Shown piece by piece: positions 9,036 through 17,776 of a stretch of DNA of 64,000 nt. Made by a program: the position numbers and the translations under genes. The notes below the pieces were generated by a model that was not told the origin of the DNA, did not search any database, and saw nothing but the letters and a program-made list of their open reading frames with translations. Origin of the DNA: Phenylobacterium deserti (GTDB taxonomy: Bacteria; Pseudomonadota; Alphaproteobacteria; Caulobacterales; Caulobacteraceae); contig CALQQB010000007.1 of assembly GCA_943332615.1 (NCBI GenBank), positions 35,176 through 99,175 of the forward strand, read 5' to 3'. Each line of letters begins with the position of its first letter. The first letter of the stretch is position 1.

Positions 9036-9548
9036 ATGATGTTCCGAGCCTTCCTCATCGCCGCCGTCGCCCTGTCGATCGGCGGCTGCGCCACCGTGCA
9101 GAAGCTGCCCGCCGCCGGCGACGTGCATGCGCTGCTGATTTCCATCCGCGACGAGGATGAAGCGACCTTCGACAGCCTGGTGGATCGCAAGGCCCTGAAT
9201 CGTGAGATTTCGGCGCGGCTGCTCGCCCAAGCCGGCCGGCAGAAGGATCAGCGGGTCTCGGCGCTGGCCGCCCTGCTGGGCCCCAGCATTGCCCAGATGG
9301 CCGGCGACGCCATCGTCCGGCCGCGGGTGTTCAAGGCGGTCGCCGAGTACTACGGCTACTCGCCCGCCACCAAGATCCCCAACGCGCTGGTCATCTCCCA
9401 GGCCCTGCGGCAGCTGCCGGACGGCCGCATCTGCGCGATCACCAAGCAGGACGGCCCCTGCCTGCTGAACTTCACCAAGGCTGAGGACGGGCGCTGGAAG
9501 CTTTCGGGCTTCGAGGGCGACCTTTCCATGCTGCGCCTGAAGCGCTGA
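9036..9548 (+). CDS. DUF2939-type lipoprotein
   Basis: 170 residues; two adjacent ATGs (9036, 9039) are equivalent starts. The signal ends in a lipobox (SIGGC, Cys near residue 18), so the mature protein is a lipoprotein. The rest (LISIRDEDEATFDSLVDRKALN ... DGPCLLNFTKAEDGRWKLSGFEG) has the layout of DUF2939 envelope proteins, with a helical part and then a short beta part. No catalytic motif is visible. It appears transcribed alone, 117 bp after Nudix and about 60 bp before the DLH-like gene. Role unknown. Confidence 0.75.
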   Translation: MMFRAFLIAAVALSIGGCATVQKLPAAGDVHALLISIRDEDEATFDSLVDRKALNREISARLLAQAGRQKDQRVSALAALLGPSIAQMAGDAIVRPRVFKAVAEYYGYSPATKIPNALVISQALRQLPDGRICAITKQDGPCLLNFTKAEDGRWKLSGFEGDLSMLRLKR

Positions 9549-9612
9549 TGGCCTCCCGAGATAGACAGGCGCTCGACGCACCCTAAGCTCGGCGTCGGTG
9601 ATGGGGGACGGC

Positions 9613-10407
9613 ATGGGATACGAGACCGCGCTCGCGGCCTATTCGAAATTCGATTTCACGGACGGTGGGCGGACCTATCCCGTCTATCGGCGCGGCTCCG
9701 GCCCGGCCGTGATCATCATGCACGAGATGCCGGGGCTGCATCCGCTGGTGGTGCGGTTCGCCGACCGGGTGGTCGAGGCCGGGATGACCGCCTTATGTCC
9801 CAGCTTTTTCGGCACGCCCGGCAAGCCCGCCGGCCGGGCCTATGCCCTGACGACGGCGCTGGGCGTGCTGTGCATGCGCCGCGAGTTCTTCGTCTGGCGC
9901 GGCGACCGCTCGAGCCCGGTGGTGGATTGGCTGCGCGCGCTCAGTCGCCACGCCCATGCTGACTGCGGCGGCAAGGGCGTGGGGGCGGTCGGCATGTGCT
10001 TCACCGGAAACTTTGCCCTGGCGATGATGACCGACCCGTCTGTGGTGGCGCCGGTGCTGAGTCAGCCGTCCCTGCCGATCACCCGCAACAAGGCTTCGCG
10101 GGAAGCCGAGATCGGCATGTCGCCGAACGAGATCGCGTGTGTCCGCGATCGGATGAAGGCTGAGGACCTCACGGTGATGGGCCTGCGCTTCAAGAGCGAC
10201 GTGCTGGTTCCCGACGCCCGGTTCGAGACCTACCGCCGCGAGTTCGGCGACCGCTTCGAGGCCATCGAGCTGGAAGACGAGGACGCCAAGCCGGCGTTCA
10301 TCCCGCCCCACTCGGTGCTGACCCTGCACCTGAAGGAGGAAGGGCCCTCCAAGGCCGCCGAGCAGCGAGTGCTGCAGTTCTTCCGGGAGCGAACGGGCGC
10401 TGCATAA
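9613..10407 (+). CDS. Dienelactone hydrolase family alpha/beta hydrolase
   Basis: 264 residues from ATG 9613, chosen because a GGGGGA site lies just upstream; ATG 9601 is also possible. The oxyanion region is MHEMPG (about 36-41) and the nucleophile elbow is GMCFTG with Cys129, the cysteine nucleophile typical of dienelactone hydrolases rather than the serine of most esterases. The acid and His (PPHSVLTLHL near the C-terminus) are plausible. The substrate is likely a small ester or lactone; there are no aromatic-degradation genes nearby to specify it. It ends about 20 bp from a convergent GNAT gene. Confidence 0.85.
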   Translation: MGYETALAAYSKFDFTDGGRTYPVYRRGSGPAVIIMHEMPGLHPLVVRFADRVVEAGMTALCPSFFGTPGKPAGRAYALTTALGVLCMRREFFVWRGDRSSPVVDWLRALSRHAHADCGGKGVGAVGMCFTGNFALAMMTDPSVVAPVLSQPSLPITRNKASREAEIGMSPNEIACVRDRMKAEDLTVMGLRFKSDVLVPDARFETYRREFGDRFEAIELEDEDAKPAFIPPHSVLTLHLKEEGPSKAAEQRVLQFFRERTGAA

Positions 10408-10428
10408 TCCACGCCGGCGCCTCGCGCA

Positions 10429-10881
10429 TCATCCCGGCTGGGAGAGCCGCAGGTAGAGGATCGGCTGGGCCCAGGTGACGCGGCCCTTGGGCCGGCGCGT
10501 CCCGATGCGCTCGGCGCCCATGCGCCGGTAGAACCCCTCGGCCGGCGGGTTGGCGATGATCTTCACGGCGTCGATGGCCGCGGCGCTGGCCTGGTCGGCC
10601 ATGTGCTGGAAAAGCCGCGCGCCGAGGCCGGTTCCTTGCGTCGCCTCGTCCACAAACATCAGGTCCAGCTCGGGCTCGCCCTCGGTGATCAGGCTGTAGA
10701 AGCCGAGCGGCCGACCTGCGGCCTCGGCGAGGAAGCAGATGTCGCGGTCGAATTGATCGGGCGTCATCGCATAGCCTTCCAGCATGGGGGCGTAGTCGCC
10801 CCGGTAGGCGCTGACACCGCGCATGAGCGCATCCAGCGCCGGCAGGTCCGCCACTGTCGCCCGCCGGATCGTTTCACTCAT
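10429..10881 (-). CDS. GNAT family N-acetyltransferase
   Basis: 150 residues from ATG 10881, overlapping the rfbD stop by four bases (ATGA), so it is probably translated with rfbD. The acetyl-CoA binding segment GTGLGARLFQHMAD matches the Q/R-x-x-G-x-G/A loop, followed by the YRRMGAERIG-type beta-bulge end. It transfers acetyl from acetyl-CoA to an amine; the acceptor is unknown. Coupling to a nucleotide-sugar reductase hints at a surface sugar or amine, but the fold alone does not show this. Confidence 0.88.
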   Translation of the reverse strand: MSETIRRATVADLPALDALMRGVSAYRGDYAPMLEGYAMTPDQFDRDICFLAEAAGRPLGFYSLITEGEPELDLMFVDEATQGTGLGARLFQHMADQASAAAIDAVKIIANPPAEGFYRRMGAERIGTRRPKGRVTWAQPILYLRLSQPG

Positions 10882-11765
10882 GTCAGGGTCTTCAGCTCGG
10901 CGACTATCTCGCCCAGCGCCTCTGACCAGGGTCGGGGCGTGACGCCAAACACGCGCTGAAGCTTACCGAGGTCCATGGTCGCGTGCAGAGGCCTCTGGGC
11001 CGGCGTGACGTACTCCGCGGTGGTCTGGGCCCCGACCTCAGGCGCTTTGTCGCCTAGCGCCTCGGCGAAGATCGCCTGGGCGAAGCCGCGCCAGGTGACC
11101 TCGCCGGAATTGGCGAAGTGCACGACCCCAAACGCCGGGTCACCCGCCAGGGCCGCCGCCAACCTTGGCGCCTGGGTGAGGATGAAGCCAGCCAGGTCGG
11201 CCGCCGAGGTGGGGCGGCCCTTCTGGTCATCGACCACCTTCAGCGGGTTCCCGGCCGCGGCGACCCGCAGCATGGTCTTGATGAAGTTCTTGCCGTGCGC
11301 CGAGACCACCCAGGAGGTGCGGATGTTGAGCGCGCGGGGGTTGGCCGCCGCCACCGTCCTCTCGCCCGCCAATTTGGTCGCGCCATAGACGTTCAGCGGG
11401 CGGGTGGTCGCGTCCTCGGCGTAGGGCGCCCCTCCGTCGCCGGCGAACACATAGTCGGTGGAGATGTTCACCACCGCCGCCCGGACCTGCGCCGCCGCCG
11501 CTGCGATCGCGCCCGGCGCCTCGGCGTTGATGCTGTGCGCCAGGTCCCGCTGGCTCTCTGCCTGATCCACGGCGGTATAGGCCGCGGCGATCACCACCAG
11601 GTCCGGCCGCGCCTCGGCGACGGCCCGGGCGGCGGCGGCCGGATCGGCGAGATCACAGTCGGCGCGGCTGAGCGCGGTGAGGGCCACATCGTGGGCGGGG
11701 GCCTGGCGCAGGAGCTCCGTGGCGAGCTGGCCGGTGGTCCCGAACTGGAGAATCCGTAACGTCAT
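10878..11765 (-). CDS. rfbD: dTDP-4-dehydrorhamnose reductase
   Basis: 295 residues from ATG 11765. It is an extended SDR: cofactor loop GTTGQLA at residues 9-15, ISTDYVF around 101-107, and catalytic Tyr127/Lys131 in YGATK. The C-terminal VTPAQRPLHATMDLGKL is characteristic of RfbD/RmlD. It performs the last step of dTDP-L-rhamnose synthesis for surface polysaccharide. The other rml genes (A, B, C) are not in the window, so the pathway must be completed elsewhere. It heads a two-gene unit with the GNAT. Confidence 0.93.
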   Translation of the reverse strand: MTLRILQFGTTGQLATELLRQAPAHDVALTALSRADCDLADPAAAARAVAEARPDLVVIAAAYTAVDQAESQRDLAHSINAEAPGAIAAAAAQVRAAVVNISTDYVFAGDGGAPYAEDATTRPLNVYGATKLAGERTVAAANPRALNIRTSWVVSAHGKNFIKTMLRVAAAGNPLKVVDDQKGRPTSAADLAGFILTQAPRLAAALAGDPAFGVVHFANSGEVTWRGFAQAIFAEALGDKAPEVGAQTTAEYVTPAQRPLHATMDLGKLQRVFGVTPRPWSEALGEIVAELKTLT

Positions 11766-11841
11766 GCCGTCTCATAGCGCCGAGCGCGCTTGAACCGGAA
11801 GCCACGGCGCCCGTAGAAGCGTTGTAAAAGACGGTTCAGTC

Positions 11842-13410
11842 GTGGGAGGCATCAGGGGCGTGGACGCTCGAACAGGAGCAGCGCGCGGCCCGGGTGGGCC
11901 TCCAAGGGGGCCGCCGGATGGCTTCCGCGGCCGTCGTGGCCCTGACCTTACGACGGGGCCGATCGGCAGCACGCTGGTCATGTTCGCCCTGCCGGTGCTG
12001 GGCTCCAATATCCTGCAGTCGATCAGCGGCTCGGCCAACGCCATCTGGGTCAGCCACGTGCTTGGCGAGGCGGCGCTGACCGCCACCGCCAACGCCAACC
12101 AGATCATGTTCCTGATGCTGGGCGCGACCTTTGGCTTGGCGATGGCCTCCAACATCATGATCGGCCAGGCGATGGGGGCCCGCGACGAGGCCATGGCCCG
12201 GCGCGTGATCGGCACGTCCACCACCTTCTTCCTCTTCGTGTCCTTGACCCTCGGGATCCTGGGCAACCTCCTGACGCCGATGATCCTTTCGGCCATGGGC
12301 ACCCCGCCGGACGCCAAGCGCGATGCGATCGCCTACCTGCGGGTGATCTTCTCGGCGATGCCGTTCATGAACTTCTTCACCTTTCTGATGATGGCCCAGC
12401 GGGGCGTCGGCGACAGCCGCACGCCGCTCTACTTCGCCCTCGTCTCGGTGGGGTTCGACCTGGTGTTGAAGCCGCTGCTGATCATCGGCTGGGGCCCGAT
12501 CCCGGCGCTCGGGATCGCCGGTTCGGCCTATTCCACCCTGATCGCCCAGAGCCTGGCGCTCGTGGCGATGATCACCCACCTGTACCGCAGCGGCTCGATG
12601 CTGATGATCCGGCCTTCCGAGGCGCGGCTGCTGATCCCCGACATCTCCATTGTCCGCGCCCTGGTGCTCAAGGGCATCCCCATGAGCTTCCAGATGATGG
12701 TCACCTCGCTCGCCGCCGTGACGGTGATGGGTCTGGTGAACAGGCATGGTGTGCACACTTCGGCCGCGTATGGCGCCGCCGCCCAGCTGTGGACCTATGT
12801 GCAGATGCCGGCCATGGCCATCGGGGCTGCGGTATCGTCGATGGCGGCGCAGAACGTCGGCGCCGGCCGCATGGATCGGGTGGAACAGGTGGCGCGGGCA
12901 GGCGCGCTCTGGGCCTTCCTGTTCACCGCCGTGCCGATCGTCCTGATCTATCTGGCCGACCCGTGGGTGCTGCAGGCGTTCCTGCCGGCGACCAGCCCTT
13001 CACTGCCTATCGCCGTGCGCATCAACTCGTTCGTGCTCTGGGGGTTCATCCCCTTCGGCCTGGCCTTTGTGTTCTCGGGAATCGTGCGGTCCACGGGCGC
13101 GGTCTGGCCGCCGCTGCTCGCCATGATCATCTCGCTCTGGGGCGTTCGCGTGCCCCTGGCCAACTTGCTCGAGCCGCGGCTTGGCGCCGACGCCATCTGG
13201 ATCAGCTACCCGGCCGCCAGCACGGTGACCCTCATTCTGGCGTTCAGCTACTTCGTGTGGGGCGGCTGGCGGAAGTCGCGGATGCTGCCCACCACGCCGG
13301 CCTTCAGCGATGAGGCCGACACCGGCCTGGGCGGCCCGATGGTCGAGGAGGCCGAGCTCATCGCGGACGCCGTGGTCCACGCCAATCCGCCGCCGCCAAA
13401 GGCGCGCTGA
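11842..13410 (+). CDS. MATE family efflux transporter
   Basis: 522 residues from GTG 11842 (GTG 11860 is an alternative, with GGGAGG upstream). After a Gly/Arg-rich cytosolic N-terminus of about 40 residues come roughly 12 membrane helices. They include MATE signatures such as VMFALPVLGSNILQSISGSANAIWVS and, in the second half, AMAIGAAVSSMAAQNVGAGRMDR. It exports cationic drugs or metabolites using H+ or Na+. Its start lies about 75 bp from the divergent rfbD. Its stop is 8 bp from the convergent serine hydrolase. Substrate unknown. Confidence 0.93.
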   Translation: MGGIRGVDARTGAARGPGGPPRGPPDGFRGRRGPDLTTGPIGSTLVMFALPVLGSNILQSISGSANAIWVSHVLGEAALTATANANQIMFLMLGATFGLAMASNIMIGQAMGARDEAMARRVIGTSTTFFLFVSLTLGILGNLLTPMILSAMGTPPDAKRDAIAYLRVIFSAMPFMNFFTFLMMAQRGVGDSRTPLYFALVSVGFDLVLKPLLIIGWGPIPALGIAGSAYSTLIAQSLALVAMITHLYRSGSMLMIRPSEARLLIPDISIVRALVLKGIPMSFQMMVTSLAAVTVMGLVNRHGVHTSAAYGAAAQLWTYVQMPAMAIGAAVSSMAAQNVGAGRMDRVEQVARAGALWAFLFTAVPIVLIYLADPWVLQAFLPATSPSLPIAVRINSFVLWGFIPFGLAFVFSGIVRSTGAVWPPLLAMIISLWGVRVPLANLLEPRLGADAIWISYPAASTVTLILAFSYFVWGGWRKSRMLPTTPAFSDEADTGLGGPMVEEAELIADAVVHANPPPPKAR

Positions 13411-13418
13411 GGCTTGCG

Positions 13419-14642
13419 TCAGGCGTTGCTCTCCATCAGCGCCGAATAGGCCAGCGTCCGCAGCTCGCGGCGGATCGGGTAGCTGGATGACGGCAGCAGC
13501 TGGGTCATGAAGACGGCGGTGACGTCCTCCAGCGGGTCGCACCAGAAGGCCGTCGAGGCCGCACCCCCCCAGTAGAACTCGCCGTTCGAGCAGGGGATCA
13601 GGGTGGCCGGTGCGTCGAACACCACCGCCACACCCAGGCCGAAGCCGACGCCGGCATTGGTGCTCTCCGAGAACAGCGATCGCGACAGCTGGGTCAGGTC
13701 TTGGCCGCCTGGCAGATGGTTGGAGGCCATCAGCTTGACGGTCTTGGGCGCCAGGATCCGGGCGCCGTCCAGCTCGCCGCCGTTGGTCAGCATGGTGGCG
13801 AAGCGCAGGTAGTCGGCCGCCGTGCCGACCAGCCCACCACCGCCGGACAGCAGCTTCGGCGGCTTCAGGTAGGGGCTCTTCGCCGGATCGTCCTGCAGCT
13901 TCATCTTGCCGCCGGGCAGGGCGTTGTAGCAGGCGGCGAACCGGGCCTGCTGGTCCTCGCGGACATGGAAGCCGGTGTCCTTCATCTTCAGCGGGCCGAA
14001 GATGCGGTCCTGCAGCGCCACATCCAGCGGCTTGCCGCTGAGCTTCTGCACCAGGTAGCCGACCACATCGGTGGAGACGGAATAGTTCCAGGCCTCGCCC
14101 GGCGAAAACTCCAGCGGCAGCTTCGCCAGCTGCTGGATCATCCCCTCGAGGTCCTCGTCGCCGTGGTGGTCGGCCAGCTTCAGCTTGCGGTAGGCGGCGT
14201 CGATGTTGGTGCGGTTCTGGAAGCCGTACGTCAGACCGGACGTGTGGCGCAGCAGATCGACCACCTGCATCGGCCGCGCCGGCGGCGTCGTGAGATAGGG
14301 GCCGACACCGGCGTTGAACACGGCCAGGTTCGCCCACTCCGGGATGTGCTTGGCCACCGGGTCGTCCAGCGCGATCAGGCCTTCCTCGACCAGGGTCATC
14401 AGCGCCACGCACGCCACCGGCTTGGTCATGGAATAGAGCCGGAAAACGGTGTCCTCGGCCAGGGCCACGCCGCGCTCGGGGTCCTGGTGGCCCAGCACGC
14501 TCTGGTGGACGACTTCGCCGCCTCGGGCGAGCAGGAACTGGGCGCAGGGCATGCGGCCGGGGTCGATGTACTTGTCCTGCAGGAACGTCTCGATGCGCTC
14601 CAGGCGCGCCTTCGAGAAGCCGTGCGACTTGGCCTTGCCCAT
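13419..14642 (-). CDS. Serine hydrolase, class C beta-lactamase/esterase family
   Basis: 407 residues from ATG 14642; the frame is open upstream, but that part is low-complexity and lacks family similarity. Nucleophile motif S71-M-T-K74 (FRLYSMTKPV), second motif Y187-S-V, and a family HTSGLTYG segment at 133-140. A clear third KTG-like motif is not obvious, as in EstB-type esterases. No signal peptide is seen, so it is probably cytosolic. It may hydrolyse esters rather than beta-lactams; resistance should not be assumed. Confidence 0.9.
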   Translation of the reverse strand: MGKAKSHGFSKARLERIETFLQDKYIDPGRMPCAQFLLARGGEVVHQSVLGHQDPERGVALAEDTVFRLYSMTKPVACVALMTLVEEGLIALDDPVAKHIPEWANLAVFNAGVGPYLTTPPARPMQVVDLLRHTSGLTYGFQNRTNIDAAYRKLKLADHHGDEDLEGMIQQLAKLPLEFSPGEAWNYSVSTDVVGYLVQKLSGKPLDVALQDRIFGPLKMKDTGFHVREDQQARFAACYNALPGGKMKLQDDPAKSPYLKPPKLLSGGGGLVGTAADYLRFATMLTNGGELDGARILAPKTVKLMASNHLPGGQDLTQLSRSLFSESTNAGVGFGLGVAVVFDAPATLIPCSNGEFYWGGAASTAFWCDPLEDVTAVFMTQLLPSSSYPIRRELRTLAYSALMESNA

Positions 14643-14737
14643 CGAGAATTCCCTTACACGTCCGCGAGAGGTCATTTGCCCTTGCCTGCCGCGCGGTCGC
14701 AAGCTCGACGATGAAACGTTGATTCCTTGGAGGGCGC

Positions 14738-15454
14738 GTGACGGCCGACCACCCGCTCGACCGCCCGGTCTGGGCCGCGCTGACCAGCCGCCAGTCCGGC
14801 CTGGCGCTGGGCAATGCGCAGGCGGTGCGCATCGACGCCGCCTACGGCCTGTTCGCCGCGGCGGCCGATCCTTCGCCGGCCAGCCTCGCCGCCCTGGCCG
14901 CGATCCTGCCGGACGACGGGCAGGTGGGCATGGTTGAGGCGGCCGACTGGCCACAGCTTCCCGGCGTCGTGAACCAGCCACCCGTCGGCGTGACTCAGAT
15001 GATCGCGGGCGCGCTCACTACCGTCCCGTCCGACGGCTTTGAGATCGTCGACCTGACCGAGGACGACGCGGCCGATATGTTCGCCCTGGCGCGGCTCACC
15101 CAGCCCGGCCCATTCTTCGAACGCACCCACCGGCTGGGCGACTTTGTCGGCGTGAAGGTCGGGAGCGTGAAGGTCGGGGGCGTCAGGGTTGGAGGCCGGA
15201 TCGCCGCCATGGCGGGCGAGCGACTGAAGCTGCCAGGCTTCACCGAGGTCAGCGCCGTCTGCACCCATCCCGACCATCGCGGCCACGGCTATGCGCAGGC
15301 GCTGATGGGCGTGGTGGCGGGCCGGATCGAGGCACGGGGCGAGACACCGTTCCTGCATGTCTATCCGCACAATGTGGGCGCGATCCGAATCTATGAGCAC
15401 CTGGGCTACCGCATCCGCGCGCAGATGAAGTTGACGGTGCTGAGCCGCGCCTGA
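14738..15454 (+). CDS. GNAT family N-acetyltransferase with a lengthened loop
   Basis: 238 residues from GTG 14738, fixed by a GGAGGG site. The first 100 residues are a helical/variable domain. The GNAT core follows, with VCTHPDHRGHGYAQALMG as the acetyl-CoA loop and HVYPHNVGAIRIYEHLGYR as the terminal helix-strand. Between them a DNA repeat has expanded a strand into VGVKV-GSVKV-GGVRV-GG (see the repeat entry). The fold resembles FR47-like enzymes acting on small amines or amino acids. It diverges from the serine hydrolase. Acceptor unknown. Confidence 0.88.
   Translation: MTADHPLDRPVWAALTSRQSGLALGNAQAVRIDAAYGLFAAAADPSPASLAALAAILPDDGQVGMVEAADWPQLPGVVNQPPVGVTQMIAGALTTVPSDGFEIVDLTEDDAADMFALARLTQPGPFFERTHRLGDFVGVKVGSVKVGGVRVGGRIAAMAGERLKLPGFTEVSAVCTHPDHRGHGYAQALMGVVAGRIEARGETPFLHVYPHNVGAIRIYEHLGYRIRAQMKLTVLSRA
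15149..15193 (+). repeat. Three tandem 15-bp units inside a GNAT gene
   Basis: Units at 15149-15163 (GGCGTGAAGGTCGGG), 15164-15178 (one change) and 15179-15193 (diverged). The unit length keeps the frame, so each copy adds five residues of the G-V-K-V-G type. Copies one and two differ at a single base, which suggests a recent duplication. Confidence 0.85.
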
Positions 15455-15521
15455 AGCACGCTTGCCTTCCGCGCGGTCCTTGACGTCAACATGAACGAGG
15501 CCCTGAGGAAGGACTCTCGCC

Positions 15522-16289
15522 ATGCCCACCGTGAGCTCGGAACGCGACGGCCGCATCGCCGTCATTACCATCGAGCGGCCCGAGCGCCGCAACGCCGTCG
15601 ATCGCGAGACCGCCCAGGGCCTCTACGACGTCTTCAAGGCTTTCGACGCCGACGAGGGCCTCGATGTGGCGGTGCTGACGGGGCGGGGCGGCTACTTCTG
15701 CGGCGGCGCCGACCTGAAGGCGATCTCCACCGGCGGCGGCAACCGCATTCCGGAAACCGGAGACTTCGGACCGATGGGCTGCACCCGCCTGAGGCTGGGC
15801 AAGCCGGTGATCGCTGCGGTCGAGGGGCCAGCGGTTGCCGGCGGCCTGGAGGTGGCGTGCTGGGCGGACCTGCGGGTGGCGGCGGAGGGGTCGTTCTTCG
15901 GGGTGTTCTGCCGCCGGTTCGGGGTGCCGCTGATCGACCTGGGCACCGTGCGCCTGCCACGCCTGATCGGGGCCAGCCGGGCCATGGACCTGATCCTGAC
16001 CGGCCGGGCGGTGGCGGCGCAGGAGGCCTTCGACATCGGCCTGGCCAATCGCCTGGCGCCCAAGGGCGAGGCGCTGGCCGTGGCCCTGGACCTCGCTCGC
16101 CAGATCAGCGCCTTCCCGCAGCTCTGCATGCGCAACGACCGGCTCTCGGCGATCGACCAGTGGTCGCTGGACTGGGATCAGGCCCAGGCCGCCGAGGTCC
16201 GCCTCGGCCTGGAAACCCTGAGCACCGGGTCGGCGGTCGAGGGCGCGACGCGTTTCGTCAGCGGACAGGGGCGAGGTGGAGCGTTCTAG
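15522..16289 (+). CDS. Enoyl-CoA hydratase/isomerase (crotonase) family protein
   Basis: 255 residues from ATG 15522, with a GAGGAAGGA site upstream. Crotonase oxyanion-hole segments are present (CGGADLKA near 60-67; AVAGGLEVA near 104-112). The region that normally carries the two catalytic glutamates reads CRRFGVPLIDLGTVRLPRL. This is a known crotonase subgroup without the usual Glu pair, so true hydratase activity is doubtful and an isomerase, thioesterase or lyase role is possible. It lies 91 bp upstream of an acyl-CoA dehydrogenase and near an acyl-CoA ligase, implying a shared CoA-ester pathway. Confidence 0.9.
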   Translation: MPTVSSERDGRIAVITIERPERRNAVDRETAQGLYDVFKAFDADEGLDVAVLTGRGGYFCGGADLKAISTGGGNRIPETGDFGPMGCTRLRLGKPVIAAVEGPAVAGGLEVACWADLRVAAEGSFFGVFCRRFGVPLIDLGTVRLPRLIGASRAMDLILTGRAVAAQEAFDIGLANRLAPKGEALAVALDLARQISAFPQLCMRNDRLSAIDQWSLDWDQAQAAEVRLGLETLSTGSAVEGATRFVSGQGRGGAF

Positions 16290-16380
16290 CCGAGGCGCCG
16301 AAAACCAGCGTTTGCTCTTGCGATATGGCGGGTCTAGCGTACCCAAACCACGAAAATGAAAACCCTGGGAGCTGACGGCT

Positions 16381-17706
16381 ATGGCGTGGGATTTCGAAAC
16401 CGATCCGGAGTTCCAGAAGAAGCTCGACTGGATCGAAGACTTCATGCGCGAGGAGGTAGAACCCCTCTCGCACCTGGGCATGGCGGTCCATTCCACCCTC
16501 GGCCGCGAGAAGTTCATCAAACCCCTGCAGCAGCAGGTGCGCGACCAGGGCCTGTGGGCCTGCCACCTGGGCCCGGACCTGGGCGGCCAGGGCTTCGGCC
16601 AGCTGAAGCTGGCGCTGATGAACGAGAAGCTGGGCCGCAACAGCCTGGCCCCCTCGGTGTTTGGCTGCCAGGCGCCGGACAGCGGCAACGCCGAGATCAT
16701 CGCCCACTACGGCACCGACAAGCAGAAGGCGCAGTACCTGTGGCCGCTGCTGAACGGCGACATCCGCTCGGCCTTCTCGATGTCCGAACCCACCGGCGGC
16801 TCCGATCCGCTGACCTTCACCACACGGGCGGTGCTGGATGGCAATGAGTGGGTGATCAACGGCGAGAAGTGGTTCTCTACCAACGCCCGCAATTCCAAGG
16901 TGCTGGTGCTCTATGCGATCACCGATCCGGACGCGAAGGACCCCTACCGCCGCACCTCGATCTTCCTGGTGCCGACCGACAGCCCGGGGGTGGAGATCCT
17001 GCGCAACGTCGCCGTGGGCGCGGGCGGCGAGATTGGCGGCGGGACCGAGGGCTATGTCCGCTACACCAACGTTCGGCTGCCGTACGACGCTCTCCTCGGC
17101 GAGCGCGGCGCGGCCTTCGTCATCGCCCAGGTTCGCCTGGGCGGCGGGCGCGTCCACCATGCCATGCGCACGGTCGGCGCGTGCCGTCACGCCCTGGAAC
17201 TGATGTGCCAGCGGGCGGTATCGCGCACCACCCGCGACGGCCGGCTGGCCGACCTGCAGATGGTGCAGGAGCAGATCGCCGACAGCTGGATCGCGGTGGA
17301 AAGCTTCCGCCTGCTGGTGCTGCGCACGGCGTGGCTGATCGACAAGCACAAGGACTACAACAAGGTCCGCAAGGACATCGCCGCCATCAAGGTGGCCATG
17401 CCCAAGGTGTATCACGACGTGGCGACCAAGGCCGCGCACCTGCACGGCGCCCTGGGTGTTTCCAACGAAATGCCCTTCATGCGGATGGTCACCTCGGCCC
17501 TGGTGATGGGCATCGCGGACGGGCCCACCGAGGTGCACAAGGTCACTCTGGCCAAGCAGGTTCTCAAGGACTACACGCCCGACAACGACCTGTTCCCCGC
17601 CTACCACATCCCCAAGCTGCAAGATGAGGCGAAGGCGCGGTTCAAGACCGAACTGGGTGAACTGCGTGACGCCTATGCGGCGCAGCGGGCGACCGAAAAG
17701 GCTTGA
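16381..17706 (+). CDS. Acyl-CoA dehydrogenase
   Basis: 441 residues from ATG 16381, preceded by GGGAGCTGACGGCT. Standard ACAD layout: N-terminal helices, FAD-contacting FSMSEPTGGSDP near residue 138-149, middle beta domain, and a C-terminal helical domain with HGALGVSNEMPF. The length, slightly above the usual 380, fits the ACAD10/11-like subgroup of Caulobacterales. It oxidises an acyl-CoA to the enoyl-CoA, handing electrons to ETF. Likely co-transcribed with the crotonase; a strong hairpin follows it. Confidence 0.94.
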   Translation: MAWDFETDPEFQKKLDWIEDFMREEVEPLSHLGMAVHSTLGREKFIKPLQQQVRDQGLWACHLGPDLGGQGFGQLKLALMNEKLGRNSLAPSVFGCQAPDSGNAEIIAHYGTDKQKAQYLWPLLNGDIRSAFSMSEPTGGSDPLTFTTRAVLDGNEWVINGEKWFSTNARNSKVLVLYAITDPDAKDPYRRTSIFLVPTDSPGVEILRNVAVGAGGEIGGGTEGYVRYTNVRLPYDALLGERGAAFVIAQVRLGGGRVHHAMRTVGACRHALELMCQRAVSRTTRDGRLADLQMVQEQIADSWIAVESFRLLVLRTAWLIDKHKDYNKVRKDIAAIKVAMPKVYHDVATKAAHLHGALGVSNEMPFMRMVTSALVMGIADGPTEVHKVTLAKQVLKDYTPDNDLFPAYHIPKLQDEAKARFKTELGELRDAYAAQRATEKA

Positions 17707-17729
17707 TCCCGATCCATCGTGTTGTAGCC

Positions 17730-17756
17730 GTCATCCCGGACCCAGTCCGGGATGAC
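17730..17756. repeat. REP-like palindrome, copy 1 (also a likely terminator)
   Basis: GTCATCCCGGAC, three bases, GTCCGGGATGAC: perfect 12-base arms, then GTTTGTTTT. The core TCATCCCGGA...TCCGGGATGA recurs at 40337-40373. Intergenic position after an acyl-CoA dehydrogenase stop and the T-rich right side suggest that it also ends transcription. Confidence 0.8.
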
Positions 17757-17776
17757 GTTTGTTTTGGAGCAGGCCG

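Noticed and set aside
10425..10445. Partial TCATCCCGG match to the REP-like core
   Set aside because: The second arm is missing, and the bases are part of the GNAT gene end.
11836..12756. 306-codon minus-strand frame rich in His and Arg
   Set aside because: It mirrors the MATE transporter; the His richness comes from the complementary codons of membrane helices.
13419..14642. Beta-lactam resistance gene
   Set aside because: SxxK and YxV motifs fit the wider serine-esterase family, with no clear KTG motif and no signal peptide.
13000..14832. 610-codon minus-strand frame
   Set aside because: It overlaps the serine hydrolase in another frame on the same strand and is Arg/Pro/Ala-rich without motifs.
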